This document shows, piece by piece, positions 40,471 through 47,356 of a stretch of 64,000 nt of DNA. Each line of letters begins with the position of its first letter. Position 1 is the first letter of the stretch. The notes below the pieces were generated by a model. That model made no database searches. It was not told where the DNA came from and saw only the letters and a list, made by a program, of their open reading frames with translations. The translations under genes and the position numbers were made by a program. This stretch comes from Lentzea atacamensis (lineage in GTDB: Bacteria > Actinomycetota > Actinomycetes > Mycobacteriales > Pseudonocardiaceae): contig NZ_QLTT01000002.1 in NCBI RefSeq assembly GCF_003269295.1, positions 992,001-1,056,000 on the forward strand. Direction: 5' to 3'.

Positions 40471-41521
40471 CCTGGTCGGGGGAACCAGCCTGTCCCGGTT
40501 CCCCCAGCTTGGCCTTGATCTCGAGGATGATCGGCCAGCTCGACTTGGCGAAGAGGGACTTGTAGAAGTCCTCGTCGACCGGATGCAGCGCCGCGCAGAA
40601 GATTGCCAAGGCCGCGTACACGGACCGGTAAGTGCGACCACCTGCGGTCAGCACCGAGGTGATCGTTTCGGCGTCGCCTGGAAGCAACCGGTCGAACTCG
40701 TCGATCGTCTTCGCGCCGAGGTGTGTTGCGAGCTGAATAAGCTCGCTGCGAAATGAGTCGTCCGCGGGGATCTCGTGGTTGAAATCCTCGCTCGCGACGC
40801 GGCGGATGAGGGCCACTTTGGGGCTGTTGCGAAGGTAGGCGCCAAGCGAGTCCGCGTCGATCTCGATGTCAAGGTTGCCCTGCTTGACGTTGTCCGAGTA
40901 CTCGTCGGACAACTCCGAGGCCGCCGTTCTGATCGCGGAGAACTGCTCGTCCGCCATCTCGAACAACGCACTCAGCCGAAACAGTCTGCGCTGCAACGAG
41001 GTCGGCACCTCCTCGGCCCGCTTGTAGCTCAGCTTGTGGTGCACCGCAGCCCATGCGTGCTGGAGCGTCGTGCGCACCTGCAGCTCAACCGCGATGTCCG
41101 CGTATCTGCTCCACTCCGGTAGCGAGCACCTGTCGTTGCCCAGGCGAATGACCAGGTGGTTGGACGCGTAGCCGAACTGGTCGGGTGCGAGTGCGTCCTG
41201 CTTGTTCGCCGAGTGCTCTTCGAGAACGGTGAACTGCGAGCGTAACAACGCGGCGATCTGCTCGACGTCCTCGACGTAGTACGCGATGATCCGCAGCCCG
41301 ACCAGATCCGTCATGTCCTTGAGCGGGTCGGTGTACTTGCCGTCCTTGCGGTCGATCTTCTCCGCGAAGCTGTCGAGCGTCTTGACCCGGCCCTCGACCT
41401 GAACGACATCGATCTTCGCGTGCGTCAGGACCGTCTCGACCAGTTCCTTCAGCTTCTTCTCGTAGGCCTCGTACTTCGGGCGGATCTCGGCGTACTGGGT
41501 CTTCCAGCTCGGCGACGTCAC
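40460..41521 (-). CDS. Small alarmone synthetase with C-terminal helical domain
   Basis: 353 residues. RelA/SpoT nucleotidyltransferase domain at ~1-195: GRVKTLDSFAEKIDRKD, MTDLVGLRIIAYYVEDVEQI, FGYASNHLVIRL, and the catalytic ELQVRTTLQHAWAAVHHKLSYK, all consistent with active (p)ppGpp-type synthesis. No HD hydrolase, TGS or ACT domain. The remaining ~155 residues are helical, from the stretch SALFEMADEQFSAIRTAASELS onward, with no family I can name. Such proteins include both housekeeping synthetases and toxic ones (toxSAS). GTG 41521 starts the conserved part; the longer reading is Pro/Arg-rich and unlikely. No antitoxin-like partner is obvious next to it. Confidence 0.87.
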   Translation of the reverse strand: MTSPSWKTQYAEIRPKYEAYEKKLKELVETVLTHAKIDVVQVEGRVKTLDSFAEKIDRKDGKYTDPLKDMTDLVGLRIIAYYVEDVEQIAALLRSQFTVLEEHSANKQDALAPDQFGYASNHLVIRLGNDRCSLPEWSRYADIAVELQVRTTLQHAWAAVHHKLSYKRAEEVPTSLQRRLFRLSALFEMADEQFSAIRTAASELSDEYSDNVKQGNLDIEIDADSLGAYLRNSPKVALIRRVASEDFNHEIPADDSFRSELIQLATHLGAKTIDEFDRLLPGDAETITSVLTAGGRTYRSVYAALAIFCAALHPVDEDFYKSLFAKSSWPIILEIKAKLGEPGQAGSPDQVSR

Positions 41522-41607
41522 TGCGGCTCCCGGTCTAGGCGGCGTTGCACGCCCTTGATCGGGAGCTGAACGGCGAGCATTACAAGCCAAGCCGGGTGGC
41601 ATACCGC

Positions 41608-41973
41608 TTAGGTGGCCACGCAGGTGCCGATCGCCTCACCGATCGCCCCCTTGGCCCCCAACACGCAAGGCGACTCCGGCGTCAGCGACTTGTCCGAGAT
41701 CTGCTGCGCGAACGCGATCACCACGTTCATCATCCGCGTCGGACTGCCACTGCCCACCGCCTCCTTCACCGCCGCCGCACGCGCCTCCTCCGTGGTGCAG
41801 CTGATGTCGGTGCCGAACTTGTCCACCCGCGGCAGCCACAACGCCTTCGACCCGGCCGGGCACGGCGCGATCTGCCACCGGGTAGGAGCGGAAGCGCTGG
41901 CCGGTGGACCGGAGAACACCACGAAGCCGACCGTGAGGGCCAGGGCTGCGACGAAACCGAGAAGACGTCCCAT
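41608..41973 (-). CDS. Small secreted protein with four cysteines
   Basis: 121 residues. Sec signal peptide (MGRLLGFVAALALTVGFVVF, cut probably after ASASA ~residue 29), then a ~92-residue mature protein with Cys in APCPAG, DISCTTEE, ESPCVLG and GTCVAT, likely two disulfides. VDKFGTDISCTTEEARAAAVKEAVG and RMMNVVIAFAQQISD are predicted helical. No family recognised. The ATG at 41973 gives a clean signal peptide; the longer in-frame reading is not plausible. It lies alone between the alarmone synthetase and the gene at 42068, each about 90 bases away. Confidence 0.68.
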   Translation of the reverse strand: MGRLLGFVAALALTVGFVVFSGPPASASAPTRWQIAPCPAGSKALWLPRVDKFGTDISCTTEEARAAAVKEAVGSGSPTRMMNVVIAFAQQISDKSLTPESPCVLGAKGAIGEAIGTCVAT

Positions 41974-42067
41974 GAGCCCGAACGTAGCCGCGCAAAACGA
42001 CCCCAACCGGGCGAACCACGACCACGGCCGGTGACTACGCTCCGCGCAAGCGTCCCAAGTGGACGGA

Positions 42068-42787
42068 TCAGGCGAGGTAGAGTGCGGTGGGAAGGACGAC
42101 CAGTGTGGATCCCTCCCACCGCGCCGTGCGGCCGAAACAGATCGCGGTGATCGATTCGCCGTCCGCGAAGGCACCGGCGGCGGAATCCACCACCTGTGAT
42201 CGTCGCAGCGAGAACCTGACCCCGGCGGCGGAGACCGTGATGTCGTTGTCTCCCATCGTGATCTGGTAAGACGCCTTGATCTTCACGTAGCCCTGCGCGG
42301 AAGCGGGGAGTGGCTGCACGGTCAGGTCGAACTGTCCCACCTCGCCCTCGGCGGTGAGGTGCCGGAGGACGACGTCGAGGGCGCGTGCGGCGTTCGTCTC
42401 CGCCTCGAAGGTCTCCCGCACGGTCTCGCCACGCGAACGCTTGCCGCCTGCCTCGACCAGCGAGCCGGTCAGACCCAGCGAGCCCTCGCGGTGGGTGCCG
42501 CGTTCGACCTCTCGGATCCTGGCCTCGGCGGCGGCCTGCGGGGTCTGGCTGTACATGCTCATGATCGAGCTCTCGTCGAGCATCAGGAACGTGCGGATGC
42601 GCCCCTGTTCGATGTCGGCCGGGTCCGGGCGCTGGTGGGTCGTCGCGGTGACGATGGCCAGCTTCGCGGCCTCCACGGCGGTGGTGCTCCTGCTTTCCGC
42701 ACGTCTGGCGGTTCGCCGTGACGACCAGATGACGGCGCTGACCGCGAGAACGGTCAGCACGAGAAGCACCAGGTTGAACATGGTCAT
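42068..42787 (-). CDS. Membrane-anchored protein of unknown function
   Basis: 239 residues. One N-terminal membrane helix (LVLLVLTVLAVSAVIW) followed by SSRRTARR and a cytosolic domain. The block RTFLMLDESSIMSMYSQTPQ resembles, by eye, the (Y/F)LDE-x-x-(V/I)-x-S(L/M)Y-x-Q motif of DUF6414-type proteins; the C-terminal half (FDLTVQPLPASAQGYVKIKASYQITMGDNDITVSAAG) is beta-rich. A highly charged middle (REVERGTHREGS, GGKRSRGE) separates them. ATG 42787 with GGAGGG nine bases upstream is the start. Function unknown. Confidence 0.65.
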   Translation of the reverse strand: MTMFNLVLLVLTVLAVSAVIWSSRRTARRAESRSTTAVEAAKLAIVTATTHQRPDPADIEQGRIRTFLMLDESSIMSMYSQTPQAAAEARIREVERGTHREGSLGLTGSLVEAGGKRSRGETVRETFEAETNAARALDVVLRHLTAEGEVGQFDLTVQPLPASAQGYVKIKASYQITMGDNDITVSAAGVRFSLRRSQVVDSAAGAFADGESITAICFGRTARWEGSTLVVLPTALYLA

Positions 42788-42862
42788 GAGCAGCAACCCT
42801 CCGCGTGACCTGCCACGCGGAGCATCGCCCAGAACAAGACCCGTATTACTCCGCTGAACGGG

Positions 42863-43342
42863 TCACAGCGTGGACAGAACCTCGCTCAGCCGTTCGTAGC
42901 TGCGCCCCGCGCCGTCCGCCATCCCGGTCGCCAGCACCGCGTCCCGGGCTTCCTGCGACACCAGCCGCATCGTGGTGGTCATCGTCGTCTGCCCGCCGGA
43001 CTCGACGAACTCCACCGTCGTCACCGCCGGCGGGTTGTCCTCGAAGTGTTCGGTGTGGACGATTCGCGAGTGAGGCGTCACCTCGGAGTACTCGCCGTAC
43101 ATCTCGAAGGCGCCGGAGCCGTCCGGCATCGCCCAGCCGTAGCGCCACTTTCCGCCGACCCGCAGGTCGACCTCGCAGATCGGCATCTCCCAGCCGTCGG
43201 GACCGAGCAGCCAGCGCTTGATGAGCTCGGGCTTGGTGAACGCGTCCCACACCAGCGAGGCCGGGGCGTCGAAGGAACGGGACATCGCGATCTCGGTGTC
43301 GGACGGGAGGGTCACGGTCGTGCCGAACTTGACGGTGGTCAC
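42863..43342 (-). CDS. SRPBCC (AHSA1-like) domain protein
   Basis: 159 residues, START-like hydrophobic-cavity fold. AHSA1-type pattern: MSRSFDAPASLVWDAFTKPELIKRWLLGPDGW, CEVDLRVGGKWRY, GEYSEVTPHSRIVHTEHFE, VTTVEFVESGGQTTMTTTM. These proteins bind or modify small hydrophobic ligands; the exact role is unknown. GTG 43342 overlaps the stop of the ArsR gene (GTGA). ArsR-SRPBCC pairs are a common two-gene stress module in Actinobacteria and other bacteria, with the regulator controlling both genes. Confidence 0.9.
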   Translation of the reverse strand: MTTVKFGTTVTLPSDTEIAMSRSFDAPASLVWDAFTKPELIKRWLLGPDGWEMPICEVDLRVGGKWRYGWAMPDGSGAFEMYGEYSEVTPHSRIVHTEHFEDNPPAVTTVEFVESGGQTTMTTTMRLVSQEARDAVLATGMADGAGRSYERLSEVLSTL

Positions 43343-43665
43343 TGCTCTGTCTCCTTCATCTCGGTCAAGAGTGCGTCCAGGCGCGCGTAGCTCGCATCCC
43401 AGAAGCGGCGGTAGTTCTCTGCCCACACGGCGACCTCCTTCAACGGTGTCGCGTCGAGCTGGCAGGGGCGCCACTGGGCCTCCCTGCCGCGGGTGATCAG
43501 GCCTGCCTTCTCCAGCACGCGCAGGTGCTTGGAGATCGCCGGTCCGCTGATGTCGAACGGCTCGGAGAGCTCCTTCACCGTCGCGGGACCCTCGGTGAGC
43601 CGCGCGAGGATCGCCCGGCGGGTCGGGTCCGCCAGTGCGGCGAAGGTGGCGCTCAGCTGGTCCAT
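43339..43665 (-). CDS. ArsR-family repressor
   Basis: 108 residues, winged helix. ATFAALADPTRRAILARLTEGPATVKELSEPFDISGPAISKHLRVLEKAGLI is the standard ArsR DNA-binding region; no metal-binding ELCVCDL motif, so a non-metal signal is likely. ATG 43665 is preferred to upstream starts, which fall in the operator. The promoter and two palindromic operators lie immediately upstream (43674-43732). It heads an operon with the SRPBCC gene. Confidence 0.93.
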   Translation of the reverse strand: MDQLSATFAALADPTRRAILARLTEGPATVKELSEPFDISGPAISKHLRVLEKAGLITRGREAQWRPCQLDATPLKEVAVWAENYRRFWDASYARLDALLTEMKETEQ

Positions 43666-43673
43666 CTCGTACC

Positions 43674-43732
43674 TAACCACTTGGTTATCTAACCTGTGGG
43701 TTAAGTACAGCGCCGCCACTCACACCTGTCAA
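43674..43732 (-). promoter_or_regulatory. ArsR promoter with two tandem palindromic operators
   Basis: On the minus strand, -35 TTGACA (43727-43732, perfect consensus), 17-base spacer, -10 TGTACT (43704-43709). Directly after the -10 lie two 14-base palindromes: TAACCTGTGGGTTA (43690-43703) and TAACCACTTGGTTA (43674-43687), 16 bases centre to centre, with arms TAACC/GGTTA. They cover the expected transcription start and end nine bases before the ArsR ATG. This is a textbook autorepression layout. Confidence 0.75.
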
Positions 43733-43941
43733 GCCCCAACTTCAAGATCAACTATCTGGATAGCGCTTTCCGATCCTGCACATCAAATTGAGAAATGACC
43801 CGGACGGACCTCTTTTCTGGAGGGTGTGGAATCGCAGTCTGCTGAACAGAGCAATTTCAAACGAACGGCTGGACAGCAGGTCAGAGGCGTCGCTACGTTC
43901 GCAAAGCCGCAAGTTAACCTCGTTTAAATGGGGTATTTCGA

Positions 43942-44913
43942 ATGAGAGCGAAAAGAACTGTTTCGTTGGCGTTTGGATTCGTGCTGGCTGCTTCTGTGTT
44001 CGTGCCGACCGCGCAGGCGGCACCGAACGGCAGCTCGGCCAGCCTTGCCAGAACCTCCGACAACAGGATCCAGTCGGCTGCCGCAGCCGAGTCCTACTGG
44101 ACCCCGGAGCGCATGGCGAACGCGATCCCGGCGCACGGTCCTGCCACGGTGAAGGCCTCGTCCGCACCCCAGCCCTCGGGTCGTGCGGGCAGCATCGACG
44201 GTGCCGCGCCGTCGGCGAAGGTCCGCACCGAGCAGGCCCAGGGCATCGGGATCATGCTCAACGAGTCGCAGACGGTCGGAAAGGTGTACTTCACCAACCC
44301 GGCCAACGGCCTGAACTACGTGTGCTCGGGCGCGACTGTCAACAGTGGCAAGAAGAAGCTGGTTCAGACGGCGGGGCACTGCGTGCACGGCGGTGCCGGT
44401 GGCCAGTGGATGCGCAACTGGGTCTTCGTTCCGCGCTACCGCAACGGGGTTCGCCCGTTCGGCACGTGGAGCGCCTACCAGCTCACGGCTCGCACTGCGT
44501 GGACCAACTCCAGCAGCAGTGACGAGGACATGGGCATCGTCATCATGCAGACCCTCGGCGGCAACTCGATCGTGAACGTCGTGGGCGGCAACGGCCTGCG
44601 CTGGAACTGGGGCTACTCGGTGGCGGTCACGATCCTCGGCTACCCCGCGGGTGCGCCGTTCACCGGTGAGCTGCAGTACTTCTGCCAGGGCACGACCTGG
44701 AACGGCCACGGCCAGCAGGTCAGGGCGTGGTGCAACATGACCGGCGGTTCCAGTGGCGGTCCGTGGCTGCAGGAGTACAACGACCAGAACGGGCTCGGCT
44801 ACATCAACAGCGTGGTCAGCCACCGGCACTCCGACCCGAACCAGATGGACGGGCCGTACTTCGACAACGACATCAAGAGCCTCTACGACTTCGCGGAGTC
44901 CCTGTCCCCGTGA
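43942..44913 (+). CDS. Secreted trypsin-like serine protease
   Basis: 323 residues. Signal peptide (RTVSLAFGFVLAASVFVPTAQA, cut near residue 26), a ~75-residue propeptide-like region, then a chymotrypsin-fold domain. Catalytic triad: His146 in TAGHC, Asp196 in DEDMGIVIM, Ser271 in TGGSSGGPW. Cys in VCSGATV pairs with CVHGG as in trypsin-like enzymes; FCQGTTWNGHGQQVRAWCNM forms another pair. Substrate specificity is unknown. ATG 43942 follows a 200-base region poorer in G+C than its surroundings, holding CTATC-TG-GATAG at 43752-43763 and no other clear element. A strong hairpin follows the stop. Confidence 0.92.
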   Translation: MRAKRTVSLAFGFVLAASVFVPTAQAAPNGSSASLARTSDNRIQSAAAAESYWTPERMANAIPAHGPATVKASSAPQPSGRAGSIDGAAPSAKVRTEQAQGIGIMLNESQTVGKVYFTNPANGLNYVCSGATVNSGKKKLVQTAGHCVHGGAGGQWMRNWVFVPRYRNGVRPFGTWSAYQLTARTAWTNSSSSDEDMGIVIMQTLGGNSIVNVVGGNGLRWNWGYSVAVTILGYPAGAPFTGELQYFCQGTTWNGHGQQVRAWCNMTGGSSGGPWLQEYNDQNGLGYINSVVSHRHSDPNQMDGPYFDNDIKSLYDFAESLSP

Positions 44914-44927
44914 CGTCGAATTCCGTT

Positions 44928-44957
44928 GGCCGGGCATGGAGAACTCCGTGTCCGGCC
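44928..44957 (+). terminator. Strong hairpin after the protease gene
   Basis: 14-base-pair stem: GGCCGGGCATGGAG (44928-44941) with CTCCGTGTCCGGCC (44944-44957), two of the pairs being G-U, around AA. It starts 15 bases after the protease stop. No T-run follows, as usual for high-GC Gram-positives. Confidence 0.65.
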
Positions 44958-44997
44958 TTCGGGCAACCCGGGAGTGAGCGTGTTCCGTCCTAGGGTC

Positions 44998-45771
44998 ATG
45001 AGCAACCGAATCCTCCTCGCCGCACTCGTCGTCTCGCTGCTCGCCGTCGCGTCAGGCTGCGGCAACCGGCCGGCGGGCGGGGGAGAGGGGAAAGACCTGC
45101 GCGGCAAGGTGTTCGTCTCCACGTCCGTCACCGAGCAGGGCAAGCCGCGCGCCCTGGTCGAGGGCACGTCGATCGAGCTGAACTTCACCGACGACGGCAG
45201 ACTCATCGCCAGGGCGGGCTGCAACATGATGCAGGGCCCGGTCTCCCTCGGGGACGGGAAGCTGACCGTCTCCGACCTCAGCAGCACCGCGATGGGCTGC
45301 CCGAACCCGGACCTGCACAAGCAGGACGAGTGGCTGATGAAGCTGCTCGGCGCCACGCCGACATGGCAGCTGGACGGCGCCAACCTGGTGGTCACCGGAT
45401 CGGACACGGAGATCGTGCTCGGCACGGAGGCGCCCGCGGTCCTCGAAGGCGGCACCTGGACGGTCGACAGCCTCGTGAACGGCGACGCGGTGTCCTCGGT
45501 TCCCGGCGCGGTCGCCGCCACGCTCGCGTTCATGGACGGCAAGGTCAACGTGTTCACCGGCTGCAACTCGGGTTCGGCGTCCTACGAGGTGAACGGCCAG
45601 ACGATCACGTTCGAGTCGCTGCTGCACACCGACAAGGCGTGCGGCCCGGACGAGACGCTGGTCGAGAAGGCCCTGCTGGCAGCGCTGAACGGCCAGGTCA
45701 CGTACAAGATCGACCGGCAGAAGCTGTCCCTCACCAACACGAAGGGTGACGGCGTGCACCTTAAGAAGTAG
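44998..45771 (+). CDS. Lipoprotein with two META-like domains
   Basis: 257 residues. Lipobox VASGC near residue 21, then two repeats of a META/HslJ-like domain: LRGKVFVSTSVTEQGKPRALVEGTSIELNFTDDGRLIARAGCNMMQG with MGCPNPDLHK, and LEGGTWTVDSLVNGDAVSSV with FTGCNSGSASYEV and DKACGPDE. The GCN motif and second Cys recur in each, which suggests one disulfide per domain. META domains are linked to heat or stress resistance in enterobacteria (HslJ); the role here is unknown. ATG 44998 is chosen for the signal peptide; GTG starts 20-30 bases upstream are possible. Confidence 0.87.
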   Translation: MSNRILLAALVVSLLAVASGCGNRPAGGGEGKDLRGKVFVSTSVTEQGKPRALVEGTSIELNFTDDGRLIARAGCNMMQGPVSLGDGKLTVSDLSSTAMGCPNPDLHKQDEWLMKLLGATPTWQLDGANLVVTGSDTEIVLGTEAPAVLEGGTWTVDSLVNGDAVSSVPGAVAATLAFMDGKVNVFTGCNSGSASYEVNGQTITFESLLHTDKACGPDETLVEKALLAALNGQVTYKIDRQKLSLTNTKGDGVHLKK

Positions 45772-45804
45772 CTGTTGGGTTCCTGTCGTTTTCATGAGGT
45801 TGTT

Positions 45805-45823
45805 CAAACCTGTACTAGGTTTG
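45805..45823. promoter_or_regulatory. Palindrome upstream of doxX
   Basis: CAAACCT-GTACT-AGGTTTG, a perfect 7-base-arm palindrome at 45805-45823, inside a wider GTTCAA (45802-45807) / TTGAAC (45832-45837) repeat. A long-range repeat CCTGTCGTT / AACGACAGG brackets it. It lies 52 bases before the doxX ATG, fitting a repressor site, for example of the MarR or HxlR type often linked to DoxX genes; no such gene is adjacent. Confidence 0.4.
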
Positions 45824-45875
45824 GTTCGAAGTTGAACGACCGACAGCAGAACGACAGGATCGGGGAGCAAGCATC

Positions 45876-46292
45876 ATGGTCAAGGACGTAGCCGCACTCA
45901 TCGGCCGCATCGGCATCGGCATCGTGTTCGTCGCACACGGCTGGCAGAAGTTCAGCGAGTGGGGCATCGCCGGCACCAGCGCGTCCTTCGAGAAGATGGG
46001 CGTGCCGCTGCCCTCGGTCTCGGCCACGTTCGCCGCGACGGTCGAGCTCGTCGGTGGTCTCGCGCTGATCGCCGGTGTCCTGCTGCCGGTCGTCGGCGTG
46101 CTGCTCGCCGCCAACATGCTCGGCGCGCTGCTCATCGTGCACCTGCCGAACGGCCTGCTCGGCGAGGGCGGCGGCGAGCTCGTCGTGGCGCTCGGCGCGG
46201 CCGCGCTCGCGCTCGGTTTCAACGGTGGTGCCTACTCGCTGGACCGCGTGCTGTTCAAGAACAACAAGGTGCTCAACCCGGCTGCGGCGTGA
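45876..46292 (+). CDS. DoxX-family membrane protein
   Basis: 138 residues, four membrane helices. RIGIGIVFVAHGWQKFSEWGI is the DoxX opening; VELVGGLALIAGVLLPVVGVLLAANMLGALLIVHLPNG follows, then FNGGAYSLDRVLF. DoxX-like proteins are associated with membrane redox or thiol stress; in mycobacteria a DoxX homologue works with SodA and SseA. No such partners are adjacent here. ATG 45876 has GGGGAGC ten bases upstream. A strong hairpin ends the transcript. Confidence 0.9.
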   Translation: MVKDVAALIGRIGIGIVFVAHGWQKFSEWGIAGTSASFEKMGVPLPSVSATFAATVELVGGLALIAGVLLPVVGVLLAANMLGALLIVHLPNGLLGEGGGELVVALGAAALALGFNGGAYSLDRVLFKNNKVLNPAAA

Positions 46293-46302
46293 CCTTCCTC
46301 GT

Positions 46303-46335
46303 CCGGCCCGTGTCCACGAGCGTGGTACGGGCCGG
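46303..46335 (+). terminator. Hairpin after doxX
   Basis: CCGGCCCGT (46303-46311) pairs with ACGGGCCGG (46327-46335), continued after small bulges by CCAC (46314-46317) with GTGG (46322-46325) around GAGC. Thirteen base pairs, starting 11 bases after the doxX stop. No T-run. Confidence 0.65.
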
Positions 46336-46388
46336 GCGGCAGGTCCCGCCTTTCCCCAGCGTCGAAGGAACGCGGAAGGGAGAGGCGA

Positions 46389-46667
46389 ATGAGAAGGAAG
46401 CTGCTCGCGACGGCGTTGTTGGTGCTCTTCGGGTGCCATCCGGTGGCGAACGCCGGGCCGGAAGTGGTCATCTCGGAGAGCTGCGAGGCGTCCGACGTGG
46501 TGGATCAGCCCCTGTTCTCCGCGATTCCAGGCGATTCCGTCGTCCTCACGCTCCACACCCGGGTGCGAGTGGACAACAGCAAGAACAGGAAAGGTTCGGG
46601 AATGCTCACCACGGGCTTCACCACTCACAAGGTCACCGCGGCCTACGGCTTGAAGTGGCAGTCCTAG
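46389..46667 (+). CDS. Small secreted protein of unknown function
   Basis: 92 residues. Signal peptide MRRKLLATALLVLFGCHPVANA: either Sec-type cut after VANA or, given FGC, a weak lipobox. The mature part (~70 residues) is beta-rich with one Cys (SESCEASDVV) and a polar middle VDNSKNRKGSGM. No family recognised. ATG 46389 is well supported by GAAGGGAGAGG eight bases upstream. Its last four bases overlap the end of the convergent TIGR03089 gene. Confidence 0.65.
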   Translation: MRRKLLATALLVLFGCHPVANAGPEVVISESCEASDVVDQPLFSAIPGDSVVLTLHTRVRVDNSKNRKGSGMLTTGFTTHKVTAAYGLKWQS

Positions 46668-47347
46668 TCGAGCCGCAGCGTGACCTTCTCGGTGTCCCGG
46701 CGCGCGGCCATCAGGCCCGCGTCGGGATTGGTCACCTGCACCAGTGAGCCACCGGCCGCCAGCACGGCGAGAAACCCTTCCAGCAGACGGAAAGGCGTGT
46801 CCCACTCCACAGTGGACATCACGCGCGGCTCGCTGCCCATCTTCGCGCCGAGCTCCCGTGCCCGCGTCACCACCTCGTCCACAGTGGACTCGCCAAGGGC
46901 CGGTGTCGAACCAGGAACCGGTTCCCACGGCATGAAGTCGTCACCGTGCACGCGCACGTCGTCGTTGTAGTCGACCGGGGCACCGGAACCCGCGCCCATG
47001 GGGTGCAACGACGCCACGGCCACGACGTCGGCGTCCGCCGTGCCACCGGGCGGCACCACGGCCACCTTCGCGCTTTCTCCCGCACCGACCACGTGGGCGC
47101 CGCACCACCACGCGCCCAGCAGCACGCCGACGGTCTGCCAGTGCGCGGGCAACAGCACCGCCACCGGGTCGCCCGGCTCGACGTCGTGCTCGTCCCGCAG
47201 CCAGTTCGCCGTCTTGGCGGCCCAGTTCTTCACGGTCGCGCGGGACAGCTCGATGCGAGAGCCCGCCGCGTCGTCGTAGTGCGTGATCAGCGGACGGCCC
47301 GGATCGGCCTTCAGCAACGGCGTGAAGAGGATCTCGGTCACGCTCAC
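46664..47347 (-). CDS. TIGR03089-family protein (AMP-binding-like fragment fold)
   Basis: 227 residues. Actinobacterial family related to the N-terminal part of AMP-dependent synthetases: RPLITHYDDAAGSRIELSRATVKNWAAKTANWL, GDPVAVLLPAHWQTVGVLLGAWWCGAHV. It lacks the ATP-binding P-loop and the C-terminal lid domain, so adenylate formation is unlikely. From memory, the family accompanies the LCP gene next door in mycobacteria (Rv3268 beside Rv3267), which supports a shared envelope role. The GTG start at 47347 has AGGAG six bases upstream. Confidence 0.85.
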   Translation of the reverse strand: MSVTEILFTPLLKADPGRPLITHYDDAAGSRIELSRATVKNWAAKTANWLRDEHDVEPGDPVAVLLPAHWQTVGVLLGAWWCGAHVVGAGESAKVAVVPPGGTADADVVAVASLHPMGAGSGAPVDYNDDVRVHGDDFMPWEPVPGSTPALGESTVDEVVTRARELGAKMGSEPRVMSTVEWDTPFRLLEGFLAVLAAGGSLVQVTNPDAGLMAARRDTEKVTLRLD

Positions 47348-47356
47348 GCGGCACTC

